A DNA stretch of 64,000 nt, taken from contig DAHUXH010000012.1 of the NCBI GenBank assembly GCA_027307235.1, positions 186,001-250,000 of the forward strand, read 5' to 3'. A program made the position numbers and the translations under genes. This stretch comes from Vulcanimicrobiota bacterium. Its GTDB lineage: Bacteria > Vulcanimicrobiota > Vulcanimicrobiia > Vulcanimicrobiales > Vulcanimicrobiaceae. The notes beneath the pieces were generated by a model. The model had not been told where the DNA came from. It did no database searches and saw only the letters and a list, made by a program, of their open reading frames with translations. Position 1 is the first letter of the stretch; the number at the start of each line of letters is the position of its first letter. This document shows positions 54,956 through 64,000 of this stretch, piece by piece.

Positions 54956-56044
54956 ATGCAGATCGAAACCGGGGCCCTGCGCGCGTACTATCTGTTCGAC
55001 GTCGCGGACACGATCGATCTGGGAAGTCTGAGGAGCATCGCGGGCGGGGGCCTGGCGCGCGCACCGCTCGTTCTCCGGCAGCACACCTCGCAGGGCTATC
55101 TCCAGTTTCCGGTGCCGCCGCTGGTCGCGCTGCTCGCCGATCAGGAGTACCAGGGGCAGCCGCTCGCCGTTCGTGTCAAGCTGTTCGACTACGGCGTCAT
55201 CTCGGTGCGCCTCACGTTGCGCTTTTCCGGCTCGTGGAGCGACTTCTCCGATGCCGTCGTCCGCTTTCGTCAGAACGAGGAGTTGCTCGATCGCGCGCGG
55301 CGCGTCGCAAGCGACGTCCAGGACGAGATCGGGGCGGCCTTAGACGATCCGCACGTTCCGCTGATGGAAGACTACCTCGTCGTCGAGATCGAGCGCTTCA
55401 CCAATCCGATCACCGGCGCACAGTTGCTCGGCGAACATGCAAGCGCGCTCGCGACCCTTCTGCTCGGTGAGACGCGAGCGCTCTCGAGCGCCGAAGTCGA
55501 AGAGACCTTGCGATCAAATTTTTCCTATTACCCCGACGATTGCACGATCGTGCAATGGGACACGGCCTTCGTCTACGACCGGCGCGATAGCGCCGACGCG
55601 ATTGAGGACATTCTTGAATTTGCGAACTCTCAGTTGCTCGAACTGCGAACGTACGATCAGCAGCTCGATGATGAACTCAACGCGATCTACGCGACGCAGC
55701 CCGGACGGACGACACGCGGCGTTCTCGGACGGCGCGTCGCCGAACGCGCTGCTTCGCTTCGATACCTGATCGTCGACGTGCTCGAACTCACTGACCGAGC
55801 CAGCAACGCACTCAAAGTGATCGGCGACGCCTACTACGCGCGCGTGTACCGCGCCGCGGCGCGCCGCCTTGGCCTAGCCGACTGGCAAAAGCAGATCGAC
55901 TCCAAGCTCGCGAGCATCGGCGACATGTACCGCTTCTTCCACGACGAGTCGAGAAATCACCGCGACGAGTTCCTCGAACTCATCGTGATCATCCTGATTG
56001 CGTTGGAACTGGTGGTCGGAGTGGTGACGCTGCTTCATCATTGA
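54956..56044 (+). CDS. DUF155/RMD1-like membrane-tail protein
   Basis: ATG 54956 gives 362 residues. The N-terminal soluble part ([18 protein letters not shown] ... [14 protein letters not shown]) and the helical C-terminal half end in one membrane helix ([20 protein letters not shown]). This layout, with FDYGV and a C-terminal anchor, resembles the DUF155 (RMD1/YagE) family, whose biochemistry is unknown. It runs tail-to-tail into selB with a 56-base overlap. Confidence 0.6.
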   Translation: MQIETGALRAYYLFDVADTIDLGSLRSIAGGGLARAPLVLRQHTSQGYLQFPVPPLVALLADQEYQGQPLAVRVKLFDYGVISVRLTLRFSGSWSDFSDAVVRFRQNEELLDRARRVASDVQDEIGAALDDPHVPLMEDYLVVEIERFTNPITGAQLLGEHASALATLLLGETRALSSAEVEETLRSNFSYYPDDCTIVQWDTAFVYDRRDSADAIEDILEFANSQLLELRTYDQQLDDELNAIYATQPGRTTRGVLGRRVAERAASLRYLIVDVLELTDRASNALKVIGDAYYARVYRAAARRLGLADWQKQIDSKLASIGDMYRFFHDESRNHRDEFLELIVIILIALELVVGVVTLLHH

Positions 56045-57908
56045 CGGCGTCCGCGGCTTTCGCCCCGCGCAGCATGCGATCGTTGCCGCTGCGGACGGTG
56101 ACGCCGTGCGCATCAAACCATTCGAGCAGCGGCACTGCGTACTTGCGCGAGGTCCCGAGAAGGTCGCGAAATTCCGCCGCCGTCATCTTCCCTTCACGCC
56201 GCAAGAAGTTCTCGACTGCGTGGCGGATCGCCGAGATCTGAGCGCCGCGATAGAGCGCCGTGTCAACTTTCACAATAACGCCGCGCACGAGCAGCGTTTC
56301 GAATGCGCGAGCGATACCGGTGATGTCGGACGCACGCACCGCAGAGGCAACGCGATCGAACGACTCCGGCAGATTCGGCGCGAGCGGATCGAGCGGAAAC
56401 GCGCTGTCGAAGAACCGGCGCTGCTCGGCGCTCAAGCGCGGCTGATGCTCGGGCGTGGCATAATAACCGGAACGGGCGGCGACGCGCCCTTCGTCGGCGT
56501 AAGACGCAAGGATGCGCACCAGCACCCGCTCGGGAACCGCGAGCACACGCGCGAGCGCAATCGAGGTCACGCCCGCCGACCACGGTTCGCTGCGCTGATG
56601 CTCGTCGAGCACCGCGAGCGCGCGATCGAGTACGGTGCGCGCTTCACGCGCGCACAAATATTCATCGGGTTTGCGCAACGCAAGCACGTCACCGCGCGCC
56701 ACCAAGTCGGCGAGCACTTCGGCAACGACGTCTTCACGAATATTGGCCTCGAAGGCGAGGGCAACGCGATCACTCGGCGCGCCGCCGCGTGCCCGAAGAA
56801 CGGTGAGCAGCCGCTCACCAATCGGCGATCGATCATCTGCGACGGTTTCCTCTCCGATCGCATCGATCACGCCCCCGCCGAGCAGCGTCTTGGGAGACAA
56901 CCGCCGAACAACGTAGTGCACGCCGGGGAAAGCGACGGTCGATGCACTCAGTACCAGGCGCCCGTGCACGGTGGCGCCGGATGATGGTATCTCGTCGAGG
57001 AGCAACGTTCCGAGAATCTCAGCCGATCCAAGATAGACGCGCACGCGCTGCTTGCGCCGCAAGAGCGAACCCGCTTCGACAACCGCCTCGAATGATACCG
57101 CGAACTCCGCTCGCGGCGTCAACTGCGGATGCGCAAGCACCGCTCCGCGCGCGATCTCGCTCTTCTCGATGCCCGGCAGGTTGACGGCGACCCGCGCACC
57201 GCCTTCAACGCGCGTCTTGCTGTGATGGAACACGTGCAGGCTGCGAACGCGAACCGGTGTGGTGCCGGGCTCGAGCACAAGCGCTTCACCGACCGAGATC
57301 GTGCCTTGCATTAGCGTCCCGGTCACAATCGTTCCGAGTCCGGCCAGCGTGAAGACCCGATCGATCGGCAGATAGGCCGGCGCATCGAGTGCGCGCGGCG
57401 GCAATACGTTGAGCGCATCGGCGATCGCCGCGCGCAGATCTTCGAGGCCATACCCCGATCGCGACGAGACGCGAACGAGCGGCGCACCGGCCGCGATCGT
57501 GCCGCGCAGATCGCGTTCGATCGCCGCGACGGCACGGTCGAGCTCGGCACCGTCGAGCAAGTCGGCCTTCGTCACCACGACGATCGTGCGCGCGACGTTC
57601 AGAAAGCGGAGGATCTGCAGATGCTCGACCGTCTGCGCCATGACGCCTTCGTTCGCGGCCACGACCAGGAGCAGCAACTCCATCCCGGCCGCTCCGGCAA
57701 GCATGTTGTGCAAGAAGCGCTCGTGACCGGGAACGTCGACGATGCCCGCTTCACTTCCGCCGTCGAGGTGAAGGTAGGCAAAGCCAAGGTCGAGCGTCAT
57801 GCCGCGCAGTTGCTCCTCGAACAAGCGATCCGGGTTGGTCCCGGTCAATGCCTCGACGAGCGACGACTTTCCGTGATCGACATGTCCGGCCGTTCCGATG
57901 ATGTGCAT
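55989..57908 (-). CDS. selB: Selenocysteine-specific elongation factor SelB
   Basis: A 639-residue translational GTPase that carries Sec-tRNA to UGA codons beside a SECIS hairpin. G1 is GTAGHVDHGKSSLVEALTG (residues 5-23), G3 VDVPGHERF and G4 TKADLL. A beta-barrel follows, then winged-helix repeats, the last (RREGKMTAAEFRDLLGTSRKYAVPLLEWF) being the SECIS-binding type. It lies 24 bases downstream of selA on the same strand; selC is at 44 kb. Confidence 0.95.
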   Translation of the reverse strand: MHIIGTAGHVDHGKSSLVEALTGTNPDRLFEEQLRGMTLDLGFAYLHLDGGSEAGIVDVPGHERFLHNMLAGAAGMELLLLVVAANEGVMAQTVEHLQILRFLNVARTIVVVTKADLLDGAELDRAVAAIERDLRGTIAAGAPLVRVSSRSGYGLEDLRAAIADALNVLPPRALDAPAYLPIDRVFTLAGLGTIVTGTLMQGTISVGEALVLEPGTTPVRVRSLHVFHHSKTRVEGGARVAVNLPGIEKSEIARGAVLAHPQLTPRAEFAVSFEAVVEAGSLLRRKQRVRVYLGSAEILGTLLLDEIPSSGATVHGRLVLSASTVAFPGVHYVVRRLSPKTLLGGGVIDAIGEETVADDRSPIGERLLTVLRARGGAPSDRVALAFEANIREDVVAEVLADLVARGDVLALRKPDEYLCAREARTVLDRALAVLDEHQRSEPWSAGVTSIALARVLAVPERVLVRILASYADEGRVAARSGYYATPEHQPRLSAEQRRFFDSAFPLDPLAPNLPESFDRVASAVRASDITGIARAFETLLVRGVIVKVDTALYRGAQISAIRHAVENFLRREGKMTAAEFRDLLGTSRKYAVPLLEWFDAHGVTVRSGNDRMLRGAKAADAVNDEAASPLRPPVPTQSG

Positions 57909-57931
57909 GCGTGCAAGCGTTCCTTCTCGAT

Positions 57932-59197
57932 TCAGCCCGCGATGCCCAATACAGCTTCGATCACGGCTGCGTCCTGCTTGGGTGCGATGGTGCGCAAATC
58001 GAGACGAACCTCGCCGTTCTCGATGCGAGCCACGATCGGCGGGCGCCCGCGCCGCAGACGTTCCATCAATTGATCGGGATACGGTGTCTCAAAAGCAATT
58101 GCGACCGACGGCACGTGCGCTCGCGGCAGTGATCCGCCGCCGACGAACGCTTGTGCGTCGACGATGCGCGCGTTGCCGACCTGCGCGGCATAGCGCCGCG
58201 CGCGTTCGCGCAGGCTCTCCATCGGCATCGCCAGCATGGCGAAGAAGGGAATCTGCTCGCGCGAGCGCCGATCGTGATACAAGCGCAGCGTGGCGGCGAG
58301 CAGTGCGAGAGTCATCTTGTCGACGCGCAGCGCGCGGAGAAGCGGATTGGCCCGCAAACGCGCCGTCAGCGCGGAGTTGCCGACGATGATGCCGGCCTGC
58401 GGCCCGCCCAAGAGTTTGTCACCGGAGAACGCGACCACGTCAACGCCGTCACGCAGCGCATCCTGAACGGTGCGTTCATGCGGCAATCCATACTCGGCCA
58501 GATCGACCACGGCGCCGCTGCCCAGATCTTCGACCAGGGGAATGCCCGCGCGCCGAGCCAGTGCGCTCAACGCCGGCGGCGCGGCGTCGGCCGTGAATCC
58601 TTCGATCGCGAAATTCGATTGGTGCGTTCGCAGCAGCAGCGCGGTGTCGGTAGTGAGCGCTCGCTCGAAGTCGCGCTCGTTCACTTTGTTGGTCGTGCCG
58701 ACTTCAACGAGGATGGCACCGCTGCGTTCCAGCACCTCGGGCACGCGAAATCCGCCGCCGATCTCGATGAGTTGATTGCGCGCCACGACTACTTCGCGGC
58801 CTTTCGCGAAGGTGTCGAGAATCAAGAGCATCGCGGCGGCGCAGTTGTTCACGACGAGCGCATCCTGCGCACCGGTGATCTCACGGAGCAGTCCGGTGAC
58901 GCGATCGTAGCGCGATCCGCGTTCTCCAAGCGTCAGGTCGTATTCGAGATTCGAATAGCCCCGGCCGATGTCACAGGCGTGCGCACAAGCGGCCTCGGCC
59001 AGCGGCGCGCGACCAAGGTTGGTGTGCAGCAGCACGCCGGTCGCGTTGATGACGGCGACGAGCGAAGCGGCCGCATCGCGATCGAGCCGATCGATCACGC
59101 CGAGCGCAAGATGCTCGTATGCCGCGACGCCGTCGCACGCGCGCGCCGCATCCAACTCAGACGCAACGGCACGCTTGAGCGCATCGCGCCCGAGCAA
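57932..59197 (-). CDS. selA: L-seryl-tRNA(Sec) selenium transferase SelA
   Basis: 421 residues from TTG 59197. SelA converts Ser-tRNA(Sec) to Sec-tRNA(Sec) with selenophosphate. Its PLP lysine lies in VVAFSGDKLLGGPQ, with INATGVLLHTNLGRAPL and GCAA-like VVNNCAAAML upstream. The frame stays open to the trxA stop and codes NLPPVNRFLEDHRIAPYEQ, which looks like the SelA N terminus (consensus LPxVDxLL), but has no ATG, GTG or TTG. The true start may therefore be non-standard. Confidence 0.92.
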   Translation of the reverse strand: MLGRDALKRAVASELDAARACDGVAAYEHLALGVIDRLDRDAAASLVAVINATGVLLHTNLGRAPLAEAACAHACDIGRGYSNLEYDLTLGERGSRYDRVTGLLREITGAQDALVVNNCAAAMLLILDTFAKGREVVVARNQLIEIGGGFRVPEVLERSGAILVEVGTTNKVNERDFERALTTDTALLLRTHQSNFAIEGFTADAAPPALSALARRAGIPLVEDLGSGAVVDLAEYGLPHERTVQDALRDGVDVVAFSGDKLLGGPQAGIIVGNSALTARLRANPLLRALRVDKMTLALLAATLRLYHDRRSREQIPFFAMLAMPMESLRERARRYAAQVGNARIVDAQAFVGGGSLPRAHVPSVAIAFETPYPDQLMERLRRGRPPIVARIENGEVRLDLRTIAPKQDAAVIEAVLGIAG

Positions 59198-59252
59198 TTG
59201 CTCGTAGGGCGCGATGCGGTGATCTTCGAGGAACCGATTGACCGGGGGAAGA

Positions 59253-59579
59253 TTACGCGACGTGGCGGCTCAGCATCGTGGAGATGGTCTGCTCGGGAAC
59301 GTAGCCGACGATACGATCGACTTCTTTCCCGCCCTTGAAAAGGATCAGACAGGGAATCCCCGAGACCTGATATTCGCCCGCGATGCTCGGATTGTCATCC
59401 GTGTTGAGCTTCACGAACTTCGCCTTGCCGGCATTGGCCGAAGCCACCTTCTCAACAACCGGTGAGAGCATGCGGCACGGTCCGCACCACGGTGCCCAGA
59501 AATCGACCAGCACCGGTTTGTCGCTGCCGATGACTTCGGTTTGAAACGTCGCTTGCGTTACGTCGGGTAGTGCACTCAT
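59253..59579 (-). CDS. trxA: Thioredoxin
   Basis: A 108-residue thioredoxin with the active site WAPWCGPCRM near residues 29-38 and the cis-Pro in SGIPCLILF near 73-80. ATG 59579 is chosen for the usual N-terminal length; the frame is open to 59735. It lies between gyrA and selA on the same strand. A thioredoxin beside selA is useful for reducing selenium compounds, but that link is inference. Confidence 0.94.
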   Translation of the reverse strand: MSALPDVTQATFQTEVIGSDKPVLVDFWAPWCGPCRMLSPVVEKVASANAGKAKFVKLNTDDNPSIAGEYQVSGIPCLILFKGGKEVDRIVGYVPEQTISTMLSRHVA

Positions 59580-59640
59580 GAGATTCTCTTTCTTCCTCCG
59601 GTGAGCTTCGACCGCATGGCCGGTCGCGATGGTTTCACTC

Positions 59641-62145
59641 TCACATCTCCGTCTGGAGCGGCTCGCCGGTGATGCCGGTAAGCTGTTCTGCTTGTTTGCC
59701 GAGGTTGGTGATCGCAATGACTTCATCGCCGTCACCCAAGCGCTGCAGGCGCACGCCCTTGGTCGATCGGCCGGTTCGGCGAATGTCTGCCACGTCCAGA
59801 CGAATGACCTGATTGCCCGAGGTGATCATCAAGATCTGATCGTCCGGGCCGACCATAATCTGATCGACGACCTTGCCGATGTCCTCGCGCTCCTTGGCGA
59901 AGGCTTTCACGCCCTTGCCTCCGCGCGAGGTATGGCGGTAGTCCTCGATCGGCGTCCGCTTCCCGAATGCCCTCGAAGTGACGAGCAGCACTTCTTTACG
60001 CTCGTCTTCGATAACGTCCATCGCGATGATCGAGTCGCCGTTTTCCAAGGTCATCGCGCGCACGCCGCGTGCGTTGCGTCCCATCGGACGCACATCGGTC
60101 TCGTTGAAGTGGACGGCCATGCCGTTGAGCGACGCGAGGATGATGTCGCGCGAGCCGTCGGACAGATCGACCGCCAACAAATCGTCGCTCTCATCGAGGT
60201 TGATCGCGTTGAGGCCGTTGCGGCGCACGTTCGCGAACTCGTCGAGCTTCGTCTTCTTGATGACGCCCTTCTTGGTCACCATCACGAGGTACTTCTCGCC
60301 CTCGAACTTGTCGATGGGGAAGACCGCCGTCACTTCCTCGCCCGGCGGAAGCGTGAGCAGATTGACGAGCGCGGTGCCGCGCGCCTGGCGCGTGGTATCG
60401 GGAATCTCGTATGCGCGCAAGCGATAGACACGACCCTTGCTCGTGAAGAACAAGACGTGATCGTGCGTCTTGGTCGTGAAGAAATTGCGCACCACGTCTT
60501 CACGCTTGAGATTGGCGATGCCGATCACCCCGCGGCCGCCCCGGTTCTGCGTCTTGAACGTGTCGACCGAGACGCGCTTGATGTAGCCGCCGACCGTGAA
60601 GGTCACGACGACGTCGATGTTCGGGATGAGCTGCTCCATCGAGATTTCGTCCTCGGCCGGGACGATCTCGGTGCGGCGCTCGTCGCCGAACTTCTTCTTG
60701 ACGTCGAGCGCCTCGGACTTGACGATCTGCGCAATGCGGCGCGGACTGCCGAGAATGTCTTCCAGCTCGGCGATCGTCTTGATCAACTCGTTGTACTCGT
60801 CTTCGATCTTCTGGCGTTCCAGACCGACGAGCGTACGCAGACGCATGTCGACGATCGCCTGCGCCTGCACGTCGGAGAGCGCGAAGCGGTCCGCGAGACG
60901 CTTCTTGGCTTCGTCGGTCGTTTGACTGCCGCGAACGATCTCGATGACTTCGTCGATGTTGTCGAGGGCGATGCGGTAGCCTTCAAGCAGATGCGCGCGC
61001 TCTTTGGCCTTGGTGAGATCGTACTGCGTGCGCCGCGTGATGACGTCTTTGCGATGCGTGATGTAGTGCTCGAGCAACTGCTTGAGCGTGAGTACCTGAG
61101 GCTCGAGCGCGACCGAACCGTCTTGGCGCTGCGCGCCGACCGGCACGAGCGCCAGCATGTTGAACCCGAACGACGCTTGCAGCGGCGTGTGTTTGAACAG
61201 CTGGTTGAGCACGACTTTCGGCGTCGCGCTCTTCTGCAATTCGACCACCACGCGCATGCCCTTACGATTGGACTCATCATCGAGTCGCGCGATGCCTTGA
61301 ATGCGTTTTTCGGCGTGTGCTTCGGCGATCGCTTCGACGATGCGGCCTTTGTACACCTGATATGGGATCTCGGTAATGACGATCTTGTGGCGGCCTTTTT
61401 CTTCGATGATCTCCGCCTTGCCGCGAATCGTGATCGAACCGCGTCCGGTCTTGTACGCTTGGCGGATCGCTTCTTGGCCCATGATCGTGCCGCCGGTCGG
61501 AAAATCGGGTCCCTTGACGATGTCGCACAACGCGTCGTCGGCGGCATTGGGCTCATCGACCAGAAGCGCGATCGCATCGGCGATCTCACTCAGATTGTGC
61601 GGCGGAATGTTGGTCGCCATACCGACCGCGATGCCGCTCGAGCCGTTGAGCAACAGTTGCGGTAATTTCCCCGGCAACACGCTCGGCTCGGTGCCTTGAT
61701 TATCGAAGTTGGGAACGAACGGCACCGTCTCTTTGTCGATGTCGCCGAGCATGTCCATCGATGGACGCGCCAAGCGCGCCTCGGTGTAACGGTACGCCGC
61801 CGGCGGATCGGGGTCGATCGAACCGAAGTTGCCGTGGCCGTCGATCAGCGGATAACGGAGCGTGAAGTCCTGCGCCATGCGCACGAGAGCGTCGTAGACC
61901 GACGAGTCGCCGTGCGGGTGGTAACTCTTGAGCACTTCACCGATGATTCCGGCGCACTTGCGGTGCTGCTTGGTCGGGTCCATACCCATGTCGCGCATCG
62001 CAAAGAGAATGCGGCGCTGCACGGGCTTGAGTCCGTCGCGAACGTCGGGCAGCGCACGCGAGGCGATGACCGACATGGCATACGAGAGATAGCTCTCCCG
62101 CATCTCGTCTTCGACGTTGACTTTCAGGATAATGTCGTTGTTCAA
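59641..62145 (-). CDS. gyrA: DNA gyrase subunit A
   Basis: An 834-residue type IIA topoisomerase subunit that introduces negative supercoils with GyrB. The quinolone-determining region HPHGDSSVYDALVRMAQDF has Ser, Ser, Asp at positions matching E. coli 83, 84, 87. The catalytic Tyr is in AYRYTEARL. The six-bladed C-terminal propeller includes the GyrA-box QNRGGRG, which separates it from ParC. gyrB is not in the window. Confidence 0.96.
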   Translation of the reverse strand: MNNDIILKVNVEDEMRESYLSYAMSVIASRALPDVRDGLKPVQRRILFAMRDMGMDPTKQHRKCAGIIGEVLKSYHPHGDSSVYDALVRMAQDFTLRYPLIDGHGNFGSIDPDPPAAYRYTEARLARPSMDMLGDIDKETVPFVPNFDNQGTEPSVLPGKLPQLLLNGSSGIAVGMATNIPPHNLSEIADAIALLVDEPNAADDALCDIVKGPDFPTGGTIMGQEAIRQAYKTGRGSITIRGKAEIIEEKGRHKIVITEIPYQVYKGRIVEAIAEAHAEKRIQGIARLDDESNRKGMRVVVELQKSATPKVVLNQLFKHTPLQASFGFNMLALVPVGAQRQDGSVALEPQVLTLKQLLEHYITHRKDVITRRTQYDLTKAKERAHLLEGYRIALDNIDEVIEIVRGSQTTDEAKKRLADRFALSDVQAQAIVDMRLRTLVGLERQKIEDEYNELIKTIAELEDILGSPRRIAQIVKSEALDVKKKFGDERRTEIVPAEDEISMEQLIPNIDVVVTFTVGGYIKRVSVDTFKTQNRGGRGVIGIANLKREDVVRNFFTTKTHDHVLFFTSKGRVYRLRAYEIPDTTRQARGTALVNLLTLPPGEEVTAVFPIDKFEGEKYLVMVTKKGVIKKTKLDEFANVRRNGLNAINLDESDDLLAVDLSDGSRDIILASLNGMAVHFNETDVRPMGRNARGVRAMTLENGDSIIAMDVIEDERKEVLLVTSRAFGKRTPIEDYRHTSRGGKGVKAFAKEREDIGKVVDQIMVGPDDQILMITSGNQVIRLDVADIRRTGRSTKGVRLQRLGDGDEVIAITNLGKQAEQLTGITGEPLQTEM

Positions 62146-62202
62146 CTACGTTCCTTGCTTCGGTTCTCGCTTCGCGCCGCGAGGCACGCTAAAATTGAAC
62201 GC

Positions 62203-62221
62203 GGTCGGCAGAAGGCCGACC
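62203..62221 (-). terminator. Possible terminator downstream of the acidic small gene
   Basis: GGTCGGC (62203-62209) and GCCGACC (62215-62221) form a 7-base-pair hairpin, followed on the minus strand by GCGTTCAATTTT. It lies between the small acidic gene and gyrA. Confidence 0.4.
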
Positions 62222-62288
62222 AACGGCACGCGCGGCGAGGCGAATCGACTAGAGCATACTTCGCTTCGGGCGGCTTTTTTCCCCAGGC

Positions 62289-62630
62289 TCAGAACTCGGG
62301 AAAGTCGCCGAAATCGACCAGCGGGTCGTGGGTCCGTACCGTGGCCGCTTCCGAGATCCTCTCCACGGTGCCCGGCGGCGGCAGGTCGGGAACGGGGGGA
62401 AGTTCGAGATCGGGCGCATCGAAATCGACCATCGGGCCGCCGGCCGGCTCGCGCCGCTCGAAGACCAGGTCGGCCGCGGGGGACGCCCCGGCCTCAAGGT
62501 CGATCAAGCCGTTCTCCAACCGGTCCTGCAGCGACCGGATCGCCCGCTGCAGCGTATCGACGTGCGCTTGGGCGGCGGCACGAATCTCCGCCGCGTCGTC
62601 TGGCTGATTCAGGATGTCCGCCCTCCACAT
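62289..62630 (-). CDS. Small acidic protein with coiled-coil start
   Basis: A 113-residue frame beginning MWRADILNQPDDAAEI with a helical segment (RAAAQAHVDTLQRAIRSLQDRLENGL) and a Pro/Asp-rich tail (DFDAPDLELPPVPDLPPPG). No Shine-Dalgarno is visible, and it is divergent from tsaE with only 23 bases between their starts. The composition looks protein-like, but conservation would be needed to confirm it. Confidence 0.5.
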   Translation of the reverse strand: MWRADILNQPDDAAEIRAAAQAHVDTLQRAIRSLQDRLENGLIDLEAGASPAADLVFERREPAGGPMVDFDAPDLELPPVPDLPPPGTVERISEAATVRTHDPLVDFGDFPEF

Positions 62631-62653
62631 TCGAATGGGACCGTGACGTGCCG

Positions 62654-63097
62654 ATGCATCAGCCTTCTCCTTCGCCGCCCCCCGCGCAGCGTACTGTCGC
62701 GACGCTCGCCGAGCTCGACGCGCTCGCACTCGAACTGGCCGCCATGCTGCGCCCGGGCGACGTGGTCGCGCTCTCCGGTCCGCTCGGGTCGGGAAAGACC
62801 GCGCTCGTGCGCGCGTTCGTGCGCATTCTGCACGGCCGCGACGAGGCATCGAGCCCGACCTTCACATTTTGGCATCGCTACGCGGGCCAGCCGCTCATCG
62901 ACCACCTCGACCTCTACCGCGTCGAGGATCCGTCCGAACTTGCCGACCTCGGTCTGGATGAAGCCTTCGGCGGCACCTCGATCGTCTTCGTCGAGTGGTG
63001 GGAGCATGCGCCGGACGTGCTGCCCGCACACGCCCTATTCATCGACATCAGCGGGGCGGGTGACGCACCTCGCCGCGTCGTCATCGAGCGCCGATGA
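62654..63097 (+). CDS. tsaE: tRNA t6A-synthesis ATPase TsaE
   Basis: A 147-residue P-loop ATPase needed with TsaB and TsaD for threonylcarbamoyl-adenosine in tRNAs reading ANN codons. Walker A is GPLGSGKTAL (about 43-52), and SPTFTFWHRY and DHLDLYRVEDPSELADLGLDEAF are family signatures. ATG 62654 is chosen; GTG 62648 is in frame just before it. It overlaps tsaB by 4 bases. Confidence 0.93.
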   Translation: MHQPSPSPPPAQRTVATLAELDALALELAAMLRPGDVVALSGPLGSGKTALVRAFVRILHGRDEASSPTFTFWHRYAGQPLIDHLDLYRVEDPSELADLGLDEAFGGTSIVFVEWWEHAPDVLPAHALFIDISGAGDAPRRVVIERR

Positions 63098-63732
63098 CGG
63101 TCCTGGGCATCGACGCCGCGCTCGGCTCGTTCTCGGCGGCGATCGTCGGCGGCGGAGACGAACGCACGATTGAGCTGCCCGGCAACCGCGCGCTGGAAGG
63201 CGGCATCTCGGCCATCGACGATCTGCTGCGCGAGGACGGCGGCGACCTTGCGCGCATCGCGGTCGGGGTCGGCCCCGGGGGCTTCACCGGATTGCGCATC
63301 GCGCTCAGCTATGCGAAAGCGCTGTCGCTGGCGTGGTCGTTGCCGCTCGTAGGCGTCTCGTCGTTCGATGCGATCGAAGCCGGTCTCGATCTTGGCCGCG
63401 TGCTCACCATCGTGAAAGGACGAACCGGCGTGATCTCCGCACGCTATCGCGATGCACATACCATGCGGCGCGCTTCGGGATTCATCGCGGACGTGCTTGC
63501 GGCCGTGCTGCCGCCGATCGTAGGAGCGCTGGACGTCGCCGGAGATGCGGAGGACGTGTTGCGCGCGCTCGACGAACGCGGCATCGACGTGAACACCATC
63601 GACTCACCCTTCCGGCCGGCCGCGCTCGCCATCGCGATGCTCGGGCGCACGCGCGAACCCGCCGACAACGCGCACGCCGTGCGCGCCGATTACGGCGAAT
63701 TGCCGGCCGCAAAGGTGCCGAGCGCTCGATGA
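63094..63732 (+). CDS. tsaB: tRNA t6A-synthesis partner protein TsaB
   Basis: A 212-residue ASKHA-fold protein, paralogous to TsaD but without its metal site, that scaffolds the TsaB-TsaD-TsaE complex. VLGIDAALGSFSAAIV opens the fold, and GVGPGGFTGLRIALSYAKALSLAWSLPLVGVSSFDAI is the family hallmark. It starts within the tsaE stop and its stop overlaps rimI by 4 bases. Confidence 0.94.
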   Translation: MTVLGIDAALGSFSAAIVGGGDERTIELPGNRALEGGISAIDDLLREDGGDLARIAVGVGPGGFTGLRIALSYAKALSLAWSLPLVGVSSFDAIEAGLDLGRVLTIVKGRTGVISARYRDAHTMRRASGFIADVLAAVLPPIVGALDVAGDAEDVLRALDERGIDVNTIDSPFRPAALAIAMLGRTREPADNAHAVRADYGELPAAKVPSAR

Positions 63733-64000
63733 ACCTTTCCCTCGAGCCGATGCTCCCGGCCGACATCCCCGACGTGGTGCGCATCGAGCGCGAGTCATTC
63801 TCGACGACCTGGCCGGGCGATGCGTTTCACACCGAACTGCAGACCAATCGCCTGGCGCACTACTACGTCGGCAAGATCGACGGAACGGTCGTCGCCTACG
63901 GCGGTATCTGGGTGATCATGGAAGATTCACACATCACGACGATCGCCGTCGATCCGCGCTATCGCGGCCGTAAATACGGCGAACTGCTGCTCGTGAAACT
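63729..64000 (+). CDS. rimI: Ribosomal-protein S18-alanine N-acetyltransferase (cut by window edge)
   Basis: Only the first 90 codons are present. They read MNLSLEPMLPADIPDVVRIE, ESFSTTWP, and the acetyl-CoA motif start ITTIAVDPRYRGRKYGELLL. GNAT-fold, RimI-type, and its position right after tsaE-tsaB is the usual one. The C-terminal part lies outside the window. Confidence 0.88.
   Translation, partial: MNLSLEPMLPADIPDVVRIERESFSTTWPGDAFHTELQTNRLAHYYVGKIDGTVVAYGGIWVIMEDSHITTIAVDPRYRGRKYGELLLVK

Noticed and set aside
59629-61665. A 678-residue plus-strand frame opposite gyrA
   Set aside because: Antisense shadow of gyrA with no motif; high-G+C genes often leave such frames.
62117-62653. N-terminal extension of tsaE
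   Set aside because: Low-complexity Arg/Pro-rich sequence; TsaE proteins start just before the P-loop, as at 62654.

Overview
The window is a piece of a high-G+C bacterial chromosome from an aerobic heterotroph. Evidence is a caa3-type oxidase with its haem A and copper assembly genes, housekeeping genes (prfC, typA, clpB, gyrA, tsaE-tsaB-rimI) and a complete selA/selB/selC set. Nothing in the sequence fixes the phylum. The gene style would suit a deep-branching lineage such as Eremiobacterota (WPS-2) or a neighbour, but that is only an impression. No rRNA and no CRISPR array were seen.

Layout. 1-5.5 kb: a leftward block (GH130-like protein, small membrane protein, release factor RF3, lipoprotein), a separate lipoprotein, and a rightward tandem pair of paralogous secreted proteins. 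5.5-15.9 kb: a respiration region. ctaA-ctaB, an MFS exporter and a secreted beta-propeller run rightward. coxBAC, two small membrane proteins, a small exported protein and SCO1 run leftward. 15.9-28.5 kb: amino-sugar and peptide scavenging. One four-gene chain with 4-base overlaps holds an FAD oxidoreductase, a minimal HEXXH protein, an amino-sugar kinase and NanE. A second chain holds a secreted GH20, a permease with a PDZ-like tail, an M20 peptidase and a HyuA-like protein. An APC amino-acid permease lies between them, and a ~106-base near-perfect palindrome separates it from hyuA. 28.6-36.4 kb: a degenerate nucleotide-cyclase-like protein, an ECF sigma/anti-sigma pair, a GNAT enzyme, a CBM9/DUF5916-like outer-membrane protein, a cupin and a site-2 protease with CBS domains.

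36.4-41.1 kb: a BlaI repressor and a BlaR1-like M56 protease whose external domain is a Kelch-type propeller. They sit with two small genes and are divergent from a metallo-beta-lactamase-fold protein that has lost its metal ligands. A CCTAC-N3-GTAGG operator candidate overlaps an apparently leaderless promoter between the divergent genes. This is the best candidate for an undescribed signalling system.

41.2-47.4 kb is a patchwork: a GH18-like protein, a Fic protein, a possible integrase remnant at the 3' side of tRNA-Sec (selC), an XRE regulator, an orphan histidine kinase and a decayed TnpB. 47.5-64 kb returns to housekeeping: typA, a glycosyltransferase, a TlpA-like protein, mscL, clpB, a DUF155/RMD1-like protein, selB-selA-trxA-gyrA, and tsaE-tsaB-rimI, where rimI runs off the window edge. 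With selA, selB and selC all present, the cell should decode UGA as selenocysteine. I found no selenoprotein gene or selD here.
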